The position numbers were made by a program, and so were the translations under genes. From Vanilla planifolia (lineage: Eukaryota; Streptophyta; Magnoliopsida; Asparagales; Orchidaceae), in assembly GCA_023846275.1 (NCBI GenBank), contig JAIUJO010000143.1, forward strand, positions 691,001 through 755,000: a stretch of 64,000 nt of DNA, in the 5' to 3' direction. The notes beneath the pieces were generated by a model. That model saw only the letters and a list, made by a program, of their open reading frames with translations. It made no database searches and was not told the origin of the DNA. Shown in pieces: positions 27,201-37,648 of the stretch; within the stretch, counting starts at the first letter, position 1, and every line of letters begins with the position of its first letter.

Positions 27201-28523
27201 TTTGGTTTCATGATTGTTTTTATATGTTTTTTTCATGTATACGTGCATGTGTAGGTATGTTTGTGCCTGTGCATGCACATGTGAGCATGTGTGTGTGCAT
27301 GTATAAGTACATGTGTGTACATATATGTGTGCATGTGTGTGTATACATGTGTTTGTTCATGTATGTGTCTGTGCTTGTCTGCGTATGTGAGTGCCTTTGA
27401 TTATGCATTTGTTCCTACATGTATGTCATGTTTCTGTGTGTCATGTTTGCACACAACTGTATTTGTATGTGAATTTGTATGAATTTTTGCATGTTTGTGC
27501 ATGTGTGTGTGTACGCCTGCACGTGTGTTTGTGTGTGTTTTGTTTGTGTGTGCATGTGTGTATGCATGTTTTTTCATGTATTTGTGTTTCTGTGTGTACA
27601 TGATCATGTGTGTGTGTCCATGTTTGCATATGTGCTTGTATGACTATATATTTGTATGTTTGTGACCATGTTTATGTTTTTTCTTGTAAGAGTGTGTGCT
27701 ATCAGCATATATTGTGTATGTGTGTGCAAGTGTGTGGTTGTGCATGCGTTTGTGTGCACTTGTATGTCTGCATGCTTGTGTGTGCATTCATGTCTAAAAG
27801 TGTGTGTGGATATGCACATACATCTGTGAATGTATGTGTGTGTTTGTACATGTTGCATATGCGATTCGTGCATGTGTATATATTTGTGTGTGTGTGTGCA
27901 CATGCATATGTTTGTGTGTGTGTGCATGCATGTGAGTGTTAGAGAGTGCAAGCATACATGTATGTTGGTGTGCATGCACACGTACATGTCTATGCTTGTG
28001 TGGGTGTTCGTTTGTGTTTGTGTTTGTGCATGTACGCATGTGCGCGTGCATCTATGTGTGGCTATATGTGTCCACGATTATGCTTCTGTGTGCATGGGCT
28101 TAAATGTGTGTGGGAGTGTGTGCATGTGTGTACATGTGTATGCATGTGGAAGTGTGTGAGTGTGCTTGTGTGTCTACATGCATGTGAATTTGAGCAAATA
28201 GGTTTGTGCATGTGCAAGAGTGTGTATGCATGTGCGAGTGCTTGTGTGGGGACATGTGTGTGTGCAAATGTATGGGTCTGTGTGTGTGTTTGTGCATATA
28301 TGGGTACATGTGTCTGTGTGCATTCATTTGTGAGTATACATGTCTACTTCCATAAGTGTGCATTCTTTTGTATGATTGTGTATATGTCTTTGGAAGTGTG
28401 TGCATGTGCATATACATGTCTGTGCACATGAGTATATGAGTTTGTGAATGAGTTTGTTTATGTGTGTTTATGAGTTTTTGCTTGTGTAAGTGTGTACACA
28501 TTTGTTTGTGCATGTTTATGCAT

Positions 28524-28990
28524 TGGATTGCCTGTTTTTATGAATTGTTGTCTTAACCATAATACTTAGGCAACACAACTTCCGATCAATACATACTCGG
28601 GTTCCATGATCAATAGGGCTATGCAATTTTGCTTCTCTCTTGACCATGAAATTAGATAATTTCTGAGGAATTGACCTATTTTAGAGGTACTTTTCATATC
28701 TATCTACAAAGTCTTAATTAATGGAACAAATAAGCTCACATGAAACAGTATTCCTAGAGCAGCATAAACCAAAGTTCATATGACCTTTTAAATATTTGAA
28801 GATTGATTTAATCACTTTTAGATGACTTTCCTTAGGATTTGATTGGAGACTTCCACATAAGACAACACTATGTAATATGTCCCATCTACTTACTGTGAGA
28901 TATAGTAATGATCCAATAAGACGTCTATAAACTTTTTGATGAATGGGTTTCCTAATTTCATCTATGTCTAATTGGATTGAGTGATTCATT
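28524..28990 (-). mobile_element. Fossil 2: reverse transcriptase end and RNase H remnant
   Basis: The longest open stretch (28714-28989) reads YRRLIGSLLYLTVSRWDILHS and then QSNPKESHLKVIKSIFKYLKG. These are the conserved copia signatures Y-R-x-L-I-G-S-L-L-Y-L-T-x-S-R-P-D-I and S-N-P-K-x-S-H-L-x-A-x-K-R-I-x-R-Y-L-K-G. Further left, an ISWSREKQNCIAL segment matches the RNase H S-W-x-S-K-K-Q-x-x-V-A-L. The fragment ends where the GT array begins. Confidence 0.9.
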
Positions 28991-29700
28991 GGAATCTTTC
29001 TATTTTTGATATTTTCATAACAAAATTTCTTGAATAATTCTTCTAAGTATTTAATTTGAGTAATAAAAATTTCATCTTTTAATTATTTAATTTGTAATCC
29101 TAAGAAAATATTTATCTCATCCATCATAGTCATCTCAAACTCTCTTGCTATCATATCACCACCTTACACATATTTTCATTTGTGCTTTCAAAAATTGTCA
29201 TCAACATAAACATGTATAAGAAACAAATGATCATTTAAAGATTTTAAGAATTATATGGTATCTACTTTTCCTTTCTTAAAACCAACTTCAACAAGATTAT
29301 CACTCAATCTATGATACCATGTTTGGGGAGCTTAATTAAGGCCACAGAGTGCCTTCTTATGCTCATATAAACCAAGTGCATGGGTCTCGAAACCAAGGGA
29401 TTGTTCTATATACACATCTTCTTCTTTTATCTTAAGTAAGAATATACTTCTTACATCTATTCGAAATGATTTATAATTTTGATGACATGAATATATTAAG
29501 ATAAGTCTAATGGTATCCAATCTTACTATTTATCCAATTAACCCCTTAAACTCTATACCTTCAGCTAGGTTATAACCCTCAACAACAAGTTTAGCTTTTT
29601 TTTAATGATCACTCCATTTTCATCTAATTTATTTTTGAATACCCATTTTGTTTTAATTGCTTTTTGATTACTAGGTCTAAAAAATAAATCCAACAATTTG
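28991..29700 (-). mobile_element. Fossil 2: copia reverse transcriptase remnant (RVT_2)
   Basis: EEDVYIEQSLGFE and HKKALCGLN (29332-29460 on -) match E-E-V-Y-V-E-Q-P-x-G-F and K-K-A-L-Y-G-L-K. A VYVDDN sequence near 29199-29215 is the copia catalytic Y-V-D-D motif. EFEMTMMDEINIFLGLQIK near 29090-29150 matches the F-E-M-S-M-M-G-E-L-x-F-F-L-G-L-Q-V signature. Together they identify copia-type reverse transcriptase. The fragment is broken and non-functional. Confidence 0.9.
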
Positions 29701-29940
29701 ATTCTTACAAATTAATCTAATTCTCCATTCATTGATTGAACCTAATAGTCATCCTTAAGTACATCTTCTATAGATATTGGTTCTGTGAAAGATATAAATC
29801 CACTATGATCAATTTCTTTCATAAAAGGTCTACTCCTAACTCCTTGAGCATCTCTTATTATTAATTCCTTTGGATTTGAATATTGATATCACCAATTTTT
29901 AAGTAATTGATGACTAATCTCTTCTCTTTGTTTTATTTCA
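29701..29940 (-). mobile_element. Fossil 2: reverse transcriptase to integrase linker
   Basis: AT-rich sequence with only weak similarity to the variable linker between integrase and reverse transcriptase in plant copia polyproteins. No independent gene is visible. Confidence 0.45.
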
Positions 29941-30960
29941 TGCATTTTCAAATCTAAGTTTTCTAAGGACTTTATCTCTTCATCTTAATTTTTACTATTT
30001 GCGTTGAATATACTTATCACAAATCACATGCATGGATTCCTTTACTTTTGAGCATTTATGTTATAAACTCTATATGCTTTTGTGAGAGAAGAGTATACTA
30101 AGAAAATTCCTGCACTTACCTTTTCCTCAGACCGTTTAAGTTGGATCTTTCATTTCTAAGAATGGTACACTTATACCTAAAAATATGAAAACAAACAAAC
30201 ATTTGGTCTCTTATTTTAAAATAAGTTATAAGGAGTTTTTTTAAGTATTAGCCTTGTTAATTATATTTATTATAGAAGAAGTCCTATTAATTGCCTCAAA
30301 CAAAAAGTACTTTGGTAAATTGTTTTCGAATAACATGGTTTTATCCATTTCTACCAAGGCTTTAATCTTTGTTTCTATAATCCAATTTTACTGAGGCATA
30401 TAAGGAGATGTAAGTTGATGCCATATTCCCTTGCCCTTGCAATAATCATAGAAATCCCCATTCTTAAATTAACTATTGTTATCACTTTGAAAACAAATTA
30501 ATTTGAGATTAGGTTGTATTTCTATTGCCTTTATGAAATTAAATAAATTTTCAAATGTTGCACTTCATGCTTAAAAAATACAACTCAGATATATGTTAAA
30601 AAATTATTAATAATCACAAATATTTATTTCTTTCCACCTAAACTCAAGGATTGTATAGGTCTAAAAAGGTCTAAATAAACTATCTTTAAAGGTCAACTAT
30701 TAGTTAAGTTATTTTTTGGTTTAGAAGAAGTTAACTTTTTTCTTTTTTGGCATGATTCATAGATTTTCAAACTTGTTTTGTTTCGTTTAAGAAGACCTCT
30801 AACTATGATTAACTTATATTCTTTAAGATTGAATAACCTAAATGAGCTAGTCTTTAATGCCATAAATTACTCTCATTTGAATGTGTAGCAAGGCATTCTA
30901 TTGCACTAGCTTTAAGTTGATAAAACCTAATCACATAATTATCACTTTTTCTTCTACCAA
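29941..30960 (-). mobile_element. Fossil 2: integrase remnant
   Basis: On the - strand the segment contains RLAHLGYSIL (about 30840, like the H-x-R-L-G-H-x-S zinc-binding entry), KGIWHQLTSPYMPQ (about 30410-30450, matching G-I-x-H-x-x-S-x-P-x-T-P-Q-Q-N-G) and NLPKYFLFEAIN (about 30310, matching L-P-x-x-F-W-x-E-A-V-N). These words in this order identify copia integrase. The domain is broken. Confidence 0.85.
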
Positions 30961-30974
30961 AGAGTAATACATGA

Positions 30975-31244
30975 TCATTTTTTTAATATTTTACAACACT
31001 GGGTATCAAAATTAACAAAGTAATCATTTTCACATAATTGAATAACACTAATTAAATTAAATTCTAATATATCATCTAAGAAAATATTTGAAAGTGGAAT
31101 ATTAGGCATACCCATATAACCAATTCCATATTTCTTCTTCTTAGAGTTGCCTCTTAATATTACATATCCTTTTGGTAAACATTCTTTTGATATAAACTTT
31201 GATTGATCTCTGATCATATGTTTTGAGCATCCACTATCCAACAC
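30975..31244 (-). mobile_element. Fossil 2: protease / GAG-pre-integrase remnant
   Basis: This open stretch starts MLDSGCSKHMIRDQSKFIS, a close match to the copia segment W-Y-L-D-S-G-C-S-x-H-M-T-G-D-x-S-x-F. It continues through GNSKKKKYGIGYMG and NLISVIQLCENDYFVNF, equivalent to L-L-S-I-S-Q-L-C-D-x-G-x-x-V-x-F. In living relatives the D-S-G triad belongs to the aspartic protease and the rest to the GAG-pre-integrase domain. It is the best-preserved coding fragment in the window. Confidence 0.92.
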
Positions 31245-31559
31245 ATACGAGTTAGATCTTCATTTTCTTCTTTATGGATGGCTACGTAAATTATAAAATT
31301 TTATCATAGTAATCATAAAATATAACTGTTATTTGCTTAATTTGTATGTTTTCGTATATATAAAATTTCTAAGTATATTATTTCTAGCTTAAGAATATTT
31401 CTAAAATATCTTATCTGAGCACTACAATTGTGGTGATATATTATATTATTTTTTTATTTTCTAACCTAAGGATCCCAAGCCAGCTTTTATTGAGCATCAA
31501 TAATCATTAAAGGAGTATTGACATAATCATTTTTAATTACCCATCTAAAAAAGGATTTT

Positions 31560-31780
31560 GAACTGGAAATGTTTTTTTTAATTTTACAATCTTTGATGGT
31601 GTCTTTTTCCACAATGATGAAAGCACGTAATATTTGAAATGTTTTGCATGTGTTGAAAATAAGACATTTTTTTTGTTGGAAAAATGAACACCACGTGAAG
31701 TAATAGAAAATTTTGCATGTTCAAGAAGGTGAATTTAATTTTTAAATAAGTAATTTTCTTTTTCAACGAAGTTTTCTCAA
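31560..31780 (-). mobile_element. Fossil 2: gag zinc-knuckle remnant
   Basis: A Lys-rich lead is followed by ITCFHHCGKRHHQR (about 31590-31640 on -), resembling the gag CCHC knuckle C-x2-C-x4-H-x4-C preceded by basic residues. Its position between gag and the pre-integrase region agrees with copia order. The sequence between 31245 and 31560 is AT-rich and holds at most a weak W-V-x-K-like segment. Confidence 0.65.
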
Positions 31781-32600
31781 TAATGATGAAATTGTTTCAT
31801 CACAAATTTGAAGCATTTTTATTTCCTTTTTCTCATCTTCTTTCATGAAAAAAGTCTATAAGATCAACCTTTTCATTGTAAAACTTTTTTATGTTTTTGT
31901 GTGCACACATTAAGGAACTTAAACCAAACAAAGAAAATTGGAATTGAATTTACTTATGAAGTTTGTAAAATGAAGATCTAACTCTTATGTGCTGCACATG
32001 AAGTTTGCATGCAAATTCATAAATTCATATTATCTTTGATCATATGAATTTACTTATGAAGGTTATGATTCAAACACATATTTTTTCCAAACTTCATGTG
32101 TAGCATTCAAATTCATAACATGATTAAATTTACTTAGAGATATGTCACAATGAAGGTAATTGCGTGCTCTTGTGTGGAGCTATGCCATTCTCCTTTTGTT
32201 ACTACTAAGATGACTAAAAGATTTGATTTAATTTGTGCATGAATCTCTAGGTAAATCACATGGTTAGTAAATATTTCCCAAAGTTCTAAATCAATTGATT
32301 GAATTAATATTATAGATCTATTTTTCAAATATAAATAAAATTCACCCTTAAATAATGGTGGATAGATTAAAGAAGATCCTTTATCAAGTGTTGGATGAAT
32401 ATCAATCATTGATGCAAAAATATTGAAAAACATAAGAATTAAACCAATAAACATGTATCTTGGAAAGTAGGTAAAAATGATAAAAGGAGACGTTTAAATT
32501 TGTGTGTGACCAAATTGGCAATTAATAAACTAAAACAAAATTTTTACAATGCACATGATGGATCACCAAAGTGATTTGACTCACTTTATGTAAGGAAGCC
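31781..32600 (-). mobile_element. Fossil 2: gag (UBN2-like) remnant
   Basis: The open stretch 32134-32454 contains PPLFKGEFYLYLKNR followed by IQSIDLELWEIF. These match the N-terminal copia gag signature P-P-x-F-x-G-x-N-Y-x-x-W-K-x-R-M-x-x-x-(I/L)-x-S-x-D-x-E-L-W. It lies just inside the primer-binding-like site, as expected for the start of gag. The remainder towards 31780 is AT-rich and much decayed. Confidence 0.85.
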
Positions 32601-32612
32601 ATTCTGATACAA
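32599..32612 (-). mobile_element. Fossil 2: primer-binding-like site (tRNA-iMet type)
   Basis: On the - strand the sequence TTTGTATCAGAATGG follows an AT-rich LTR tail ending in TTTTCACTTCA. It resembles TGGTATCAGAGC, the initiator-Met tRNA primer-binding sequence used by most plant copia elements. It sits between the LTR and gag, exactly where such a site belongs. The match is imperfect. Confidence 0.7.
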
Positions 32613-33875
32613 ATTGAAGTGAAAATTATTGTGCAAAACTCATAAAAAGGGGATGAATTATGGTCTTAAAAGTATTTTTTTAAAATGTATTTATTTTTTA
32701 AAAATAATTTTATATTTTTAGAAAACCTTTATTATAGGTATATATTTTTTTAATATGTCAAAAAGAAATGAAGATAAAAGTTGAAATGAGTTACAAACAT
32801 TTTTAGGTGGTTTATTTCAAATTAGAACCTACGTCCACCCTCAATCAATGTCAGGAAAATCACCACTATCGAAAGGCACAAATTGAGGTTTTTCATTAAG
32901 GTTCACCTCCAACCTACTAGCTTTTATGGGTTCAATGAAAAAAACTTCTGCAAGCTCAACCCCAACTTGATGTTTTTATGACATAAAATAGAACATGGGC
33001 TTTTGCAAATTCCAGGCCACCAAAAAAAAGGAAAAAGGAAAATACAGCATGATGGAAAAATTTTGATAAATTTTTACAATTTCTTACACTTGTTGAGTAA
33101 TGGAACAAGTCAATATGAGGTTAAATTCAAGAAGAGAAATCAGAATTTAAAGATTAAATATCTAAGGCTTAGTAAGAAAACTTTGACAATTTGAGAAAAA
33201 GAAATCGTAATTGCAACTAGTAGAATATATGCTAGCATAATATGAAGATGTCCTTTGTTGAGATCTCCAAGATTATTTCACATTCAATAGTTATTTCATT
33301 TACAAAGGTAAGGTATTTTTAGAAAATTATTTTTCATAGTTATAAGAAAGTGAGGGAAAGGCTATTTCAAAAGATACTTCTAAACTACATAAAAAGATCT
33401 TAAAATGTTCTTAAAAAATTGTTGTTGCAAAGGCATAATAACGAATAATTTATTATCTGTTAGGCTCATTTTGTTAGAGCTGTTAGACCTGATTTATTGG
33501 AGTCATTTATTGGCTTGAGCCATTAGATGATGTATGATTGGATCTTAGTTATGTGATAAAATAAGATGAGATTTGGATCATTTGATTATTCAATGGTATA
33601 ATCAAGATTAGATCTAGATTTGTATGAATCAAACATAATAGTTCTAGGCCATAAAATTAGGGATAGATTATTTATGGTAGAAATAAAGAAAACCATCTGA
33701 TGAAGTTAGACAACATCACAATCGTTGAATAGATGAATCGACCATAGTGGATAAAGTAGTAACCATTCGGCTAGCTCAACAAATAGATGGTTGTATCTAC
33801 TGAGATCACTATTTAAAGGTGGATGCCATCTCCACCGTGTAATTGCAAAAATGTATGATCAGCTGACACTAAGCA
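32613..33875 (-). mobile_element. Fossil 2: partial 5' LTR
   Basis: Read on -, this stretch aligns with the LTRs of fossil 3. A GATGGCATCCACCTTTAAATAGTG-like block with ATGGTTACTACTTTATCC (33750-33840) matches the block at 49565-49660. CAAGTTGGGGTTGAGCT...AAAAGCTAGTAGGTTGGAGGTGAAC (about 32905-32975) matches 45172-45245. GGTGGACGTAGGTTCTAATTTGAA (about 32820-32840) matches 45310-45335. The LTR is incomplete at its outer end, where the pyrimidine-rich array begins. Confidence 0.82.
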
Positions 33876-33940
33876 CTCTCCCACCCACTCACTATCTTTC
33901 TCTCTCTCTCCTTTTTAGTCATTCTTTCTAACTCTCTTTT
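33876..33940. repeat. Pyrimidine-rich block, remnant next to fossil 2
   Basis: A short T+C-rich stretch (CTCTCCCACCCACTCACTATC, then CTCTCTCTC) ends in the same words (CAATATCTTATTTGAAAAG) that end the other pyrimidine blocks near 40005, 52868 and 55930. It is therefore the tail of a pyrimidine block whose rest is replaced by fossil 2. Confidence 0.8.
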
Positions 33941-36085
33941 CAATATCTTATTTGAAAAGATAATCAATGAATAGAATAAGAAACAAGCTATCAAGAAAAA
34001 GAAAAATAATATGATCAAAATAATTAAAAGTAAAAAAATTAAAAATAGGAATGATTTTTTTTATTTTATTTTAATGATGAAAATTTTAATAACTCTTATT
34101 AGCTACCAAAATTACAAGTAATTTAGAAGAGTAATTATAAATTACATTAACCAATAAAATAAATTTTTTTAAAAAATTGGAATAAATGTAACAATTTTTT
34201 AAATAATAACTATATATTTTTATAAATGTATATGTTTGTTTTAAATCTAATTAAGAAAACCTTTATTGTGGTGTTTATAATGTGAAAGTATTTTAAATAA
34301 TTAATTTTTTAAGATAATTATAACATTACTTATTTGAAGTTCTATTATATTATTAATAAGAATTATTATTCTTAATTGTTAATTTTAGAAATATAATGGT
34401 GAACATAACTATAATTACATGAATTATTAAAAAAATAATATTACTAAATTTAGAAGACAAATATTATGATATTCATAAATATTATAACTAGTAATAACTT
34501 TAACAAATATTTCAAATTTTTTTCTTATTAATAGCTTTAAAGAATTGTAATAAAATATATAATTATAATCATAAATATTATTATAATAACTTTAAATAAT
34601 ATCTCATATTTGCTTCTATTAATTAGCAATATTCTTATCAATCCATCTTGTATTACTTTTCTTCCTACTTCACTTCATTGATTTCATTTAGTTGTTTTAT
34701 TCTTGTACTGACTTTTTTAAAGTTTTTGTATCCTTTTATTCTATAAATTTATTTTATTCTTGTATTCCTATTCTTTGTGCTATTATGTTATTCTTCCAGT
34801 TTACTTCACTGTTGTATGTTTTCTTATTTTTCTTCTTATTAATCATCATTTTATATTTATTATTTATTGATTTTTTTTATTTTTCTTTACCACTTTGGTT
34901 TTTCCAAGAACTTATAAATAGTAAAATGTTAAAAAAATATTATTAATTATTCTATAAATTTTTTAATTGATATAAATTATTATTTTTCTTTAATAATTTA
35001 TTAGAAATATCTATAAACTATTTAACACAATCAATTATTTCTAAGAATAAGACAACATTAAGTTAAAAAAGTATTCATGGTCTTATAAATCTTCTGATTA
35101 TTGAAAATTATTTTTCTTTTTTTCTTATTTTAATAATAATAATACCTTTAAAAAATTGATAAAAAAGAGAAGCAAAATTTGTAATGAATTATGTTGTAAT
35201 TAGTCTTAGGCTAAAATTATTTATCATTGTATTACAATTTAATAAATAATAAAGTTTTTTATTTTGATATTGCACTTTTCATTATTAGGAATTAATTTTC
35301 ATAATTATAAGATTCCACAATAAGATTTATCATGAGTATAATGATTTTTATATATTTAGTAGTTATGAATTATTCATCTTAAAAAGCATTTCTTTAACAT
35401 AAATATAATCATAAGAGTAATTGTAGATATAAATACTCACTAATTATTTAGCTATGAAACTTATAATTATAGTTGACATTGGGAAAAATATTTTAATAGC
35501 TAAATGATAATTATGGCAATTTCCATTAGTTTTTGTTAATATTATTAGTAATGATTATTCTTTGCTCTAATTTTTTAACTATTATAGACAATAATTAACT
35601 ATTATTGACAAAACTAAAATATTTTATAAATAGCTAAAGAAATAAGAAAGATTTATTTGAGATCAAAATATTTATTAAATTTTAAAATTAATTATTATGT
35701 TCAATATTTAAATGTTAGTTAATAATTAATTAAAATTTGGTAATGCTATTATTAATTAAAAGGAAACATTAACTAGACTTATTCTTTACATAATTAACTA
35801 AAATTCCTAATTGGAAATTTAAATTGAAAGGATACAATTTGTATTATATGATTTAAAATCATAATTATTGTTCATTAATTGAAATTATTCTAAATTTCTA
35901 TAATGGCAATTAATAGTTATTATAATTACTAGTAAAACATTGATATGATAGAAATTCTCATTTATAATTTTTTTCTATACTATCGAAAAAATAACAATTT
36001 TAAAGAATTTTGAATAATTACAATGAAAAGAAATAAATTATTTATATTTTTCTTCTCACAATAATACCAGCGTTTTAGATTATTA
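33941..36085. repeat. AT-rich satellite block 1
   Basis: About 2.1 kb of A/T sequence, related to three other blocks in the window. It opens with ATTTGAAAAG...AATAGAATAAGAAAC, carries the anchor GAATTAATTTTCATAATTATAA near 35289, and closes with a TTTTTCTTCTCACAATAATA...GATTATTAATTTATT sequence before the next pyrimidine block. An interior T-rich patch (34640-34890) gives a spurious open frame. No gene is supported. Confidence 0.85.
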
Positions 36086-37518
36086 ATTTATTCTTTTTGC
36101 TCATCCTCTCTTTTTCTCTCTCCGACTTTGTTCTGTCTCTTATTATGTTCTTTTATCCACAACAGTTTCTCTTGCAACTATCTTTTTTCTCTCATAAAAA
36201 TTTTCTGCCTCATTATATCACATTCTTTATCGTAAGTTCACCCATTTTCCCCACAATTTTCTTTCTTTCTTTCTTGCTCTACTCCCAATTTTCCACTTTT
36301 TTCTCGATTTCTTTTCTCTCTTTTGCCTCTCAATCATGGATGTGTGTCCCTTTCTAATACTATCTCTTTCTTTTTATCTTTGCCACCAACATTTTCTTTC
36401 TATTTTTCTCCCATTTTGTCATGTTTCTCCTTCTCTCTATTAATTATAATCTCTACTAACCTTTGTTTCTCTATGACACATCAATCTCTCTCACATCTAT
36501 ATCTTTTTGCCTCCACCTAAACTAGATATTAGTCAATACGCCTCGATCTCTCTCCTTCTCTTCTTTGTTGCTTTTCTCTCTTTTCACATCTCTTTTTTAT
36601 CTCATTTTTAATATCTCTAGCTCTTTTTTGAGTTGTGAGTTTTGTTTACAACTTTGCACTAGATCTCTTTCTATTTTTCTCATATCATTGTTCTTTTATT
36701 CTCTTTTCTTTAATATTTTGCCTTTATCTCTCCTTCTTTCATTATTGTTTTCCTTTATTTCTCTCCCTAACTTCTCACTTTTGTCACTTTCCTTCTGTAC
36801 ATCTTATACACTCTCACTCGCCTCTCTATCATTCTCATTCCCTCTATTTGTTTCCATCAGTACCACATATGACCTTTTTGTTGCTCTTTGTCGATTTCTT
36901 TAACATTCTACCAATATCCCTCTATCCTTTTTAACTATTTCTCTAGTCCATCTGTTTTTTATGACATTGACATCTTATTTTTAATCTATCACTCATCTAT
37001 CTTTTATCTATCTATTATAGCTATATCTTTCTTTTCTTACTCTTCTTTGTCTTCCTTTGTCTTTCTTTTTCTCTCACTATATCCTTGTTTGATTCTACTT
37101 CTTCCCCATGAACATATCCCAATTTCCACCTTCTTGCAACTTCCTTAGTAGCACTCTACCTTCTCTCTTTTTTAATATCTCTCATATTTCCCTTTGATTA
37201 TGTCCTTCAATTTCTCATTCCCTTACATTCTTTATTTATCTCCTCACTTTGCAACTTATTGTATCTCATGCTGTAACAATCTTTCTATTTTATCTCTTCT
37301 CTTTTCTCTTATCTACACATTCCTCTCTTTTACTCTTCCCTCTCTAATTCATTAAAATTAATTTTTGTCTTTTTAATTCTCAGTCTTCCGTTCTCTCCCT
37401 TTACCTCTACAAATCTCACTTTCTTTCTTTAAGTTGTATTCTCAATTTGTCTCATTATCTATCATTTGTTTCTCTATATCCCTCTCTACACCTTCATAAC
37501 TTACCTATCCCTCTCTTA
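36086..37518. repeat. Pyrimidine-rich (T+C) block a, unit 1
   Basis: About 1.4 kb in which the + strand is overwhelmingly T and C, in words such as CTCTCTTTTTCTC, TCTATCTC and TTTCTTTCTTTC. Single A residues are frequent and G is rare. Open frames (rich in Phe, Ser, Leu and Tyr) follow from the lack of stop codons in such DNA and look like no known family. Confidence 0.9.
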
Positions 37519-37648
37519 TTTAGTAAATAATATTTATTTTTTAATGATAGAAATTATTAATCATCATAATTATTTCTTATAATATTATGAACTATATTTA
37601 TAACAAGATCTTAGTCTTATAAATTATTATTTCAAAATTTTTCATTTG
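37519..37648. repeat. Short AT spacer 1
   Basis: An AT-rich interruption of about 130 bp between two pyrimidine blocks. It ends with CTTATAAATTATTATTTCA, and nearly the same words end the spacers at 43334-43440 and 59270-59397. It also contains an AATGATA...AATTATTAAT motif shared with them. Confidence 0.8.

Larger units (their letters stand above)
10745..28523. repeat. Degenerate GT-rich (TG/CA) satellite array B
   Basis: This is 17.8 kb of the same composition and strand orientation as array A: alternating G and T on +, with frequent GCATG, GTATG and CATGTG words and occasional T-rich interruptions. Runs of pure (TG)n are short; the longest I noticed is about 22 bases near 17764. The array is internally diverged, yet longer blocks can be matched (a 685-bp tandem duplication at 11.85-13.22 kb, and a similarity between 17.6 and 23.3 kb). 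It therefore grew at least partly by duplicating long segments. It ends near 28523 against the RNase H fragment of fossil 2. No gene is supported inside it. Confidence 0.93.
28524..33875 (-). mobile_element. Ty1/copia LTR retrotransposon fossil 2
   Basis: Read on the - strand from right to left, this element shows a partial 5' LTR, a primer-binding-like site, UBN2-type gag, a zinc knuckle, a protease/GAG-pre-integrase remnant, integrase, copia reverse transcriptase and RNase H. It is cut on the left by the GT array within RNase H and on the right by the pyrimidine-rich array within the LTR. It carries many breaks but is somewhat better preserved than fossil 1. Its LTR belongs to the same family as that of fossil 3. 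It sits exactly between the two satellite classes of the window. Confidence 0.92.

Noticed and set aside
1-28523. Dozens of open frames of 60-260 codons rich in Cys, Val, Met (one strand) or His, Thr (other strand)
   Set aside because: They arise because alternating G/T DNA contains few stop codons. They overlap in several frames and on both strands, have no domain, no codon bias and no regular start context. They are not metallothionein-like or other Cys-rich proteins.
1-28523. Telomeric or subtelomeric repeat
   Set aside because: I saw no runs of TTTAGGG or a variant. The GT-rich array has a two-base alternating structure, not a telomere-like unit.
10745-28523. CRISPR-like or minisatellite array with regular spacers
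   Set aside because: Repeated words such as TGTGCATG recur at irregular intervals without fixed repeat and spacer lengths. The plant retroelements also argue against a prokaryotic source.
33003-33194. A 63-codon Lys-rich plus-strand open frame
   Set aside because: It falls within the LTR of fossil 2 (which reads on the other strand) and matches no family I recognise.
34692-34946. An 84-codon hydrophobic open frame in AT block 1
   Set aside because: It lies in the T-rich patch of the AT satellite, and the matching patches of other AT blocks do not keep the frame.
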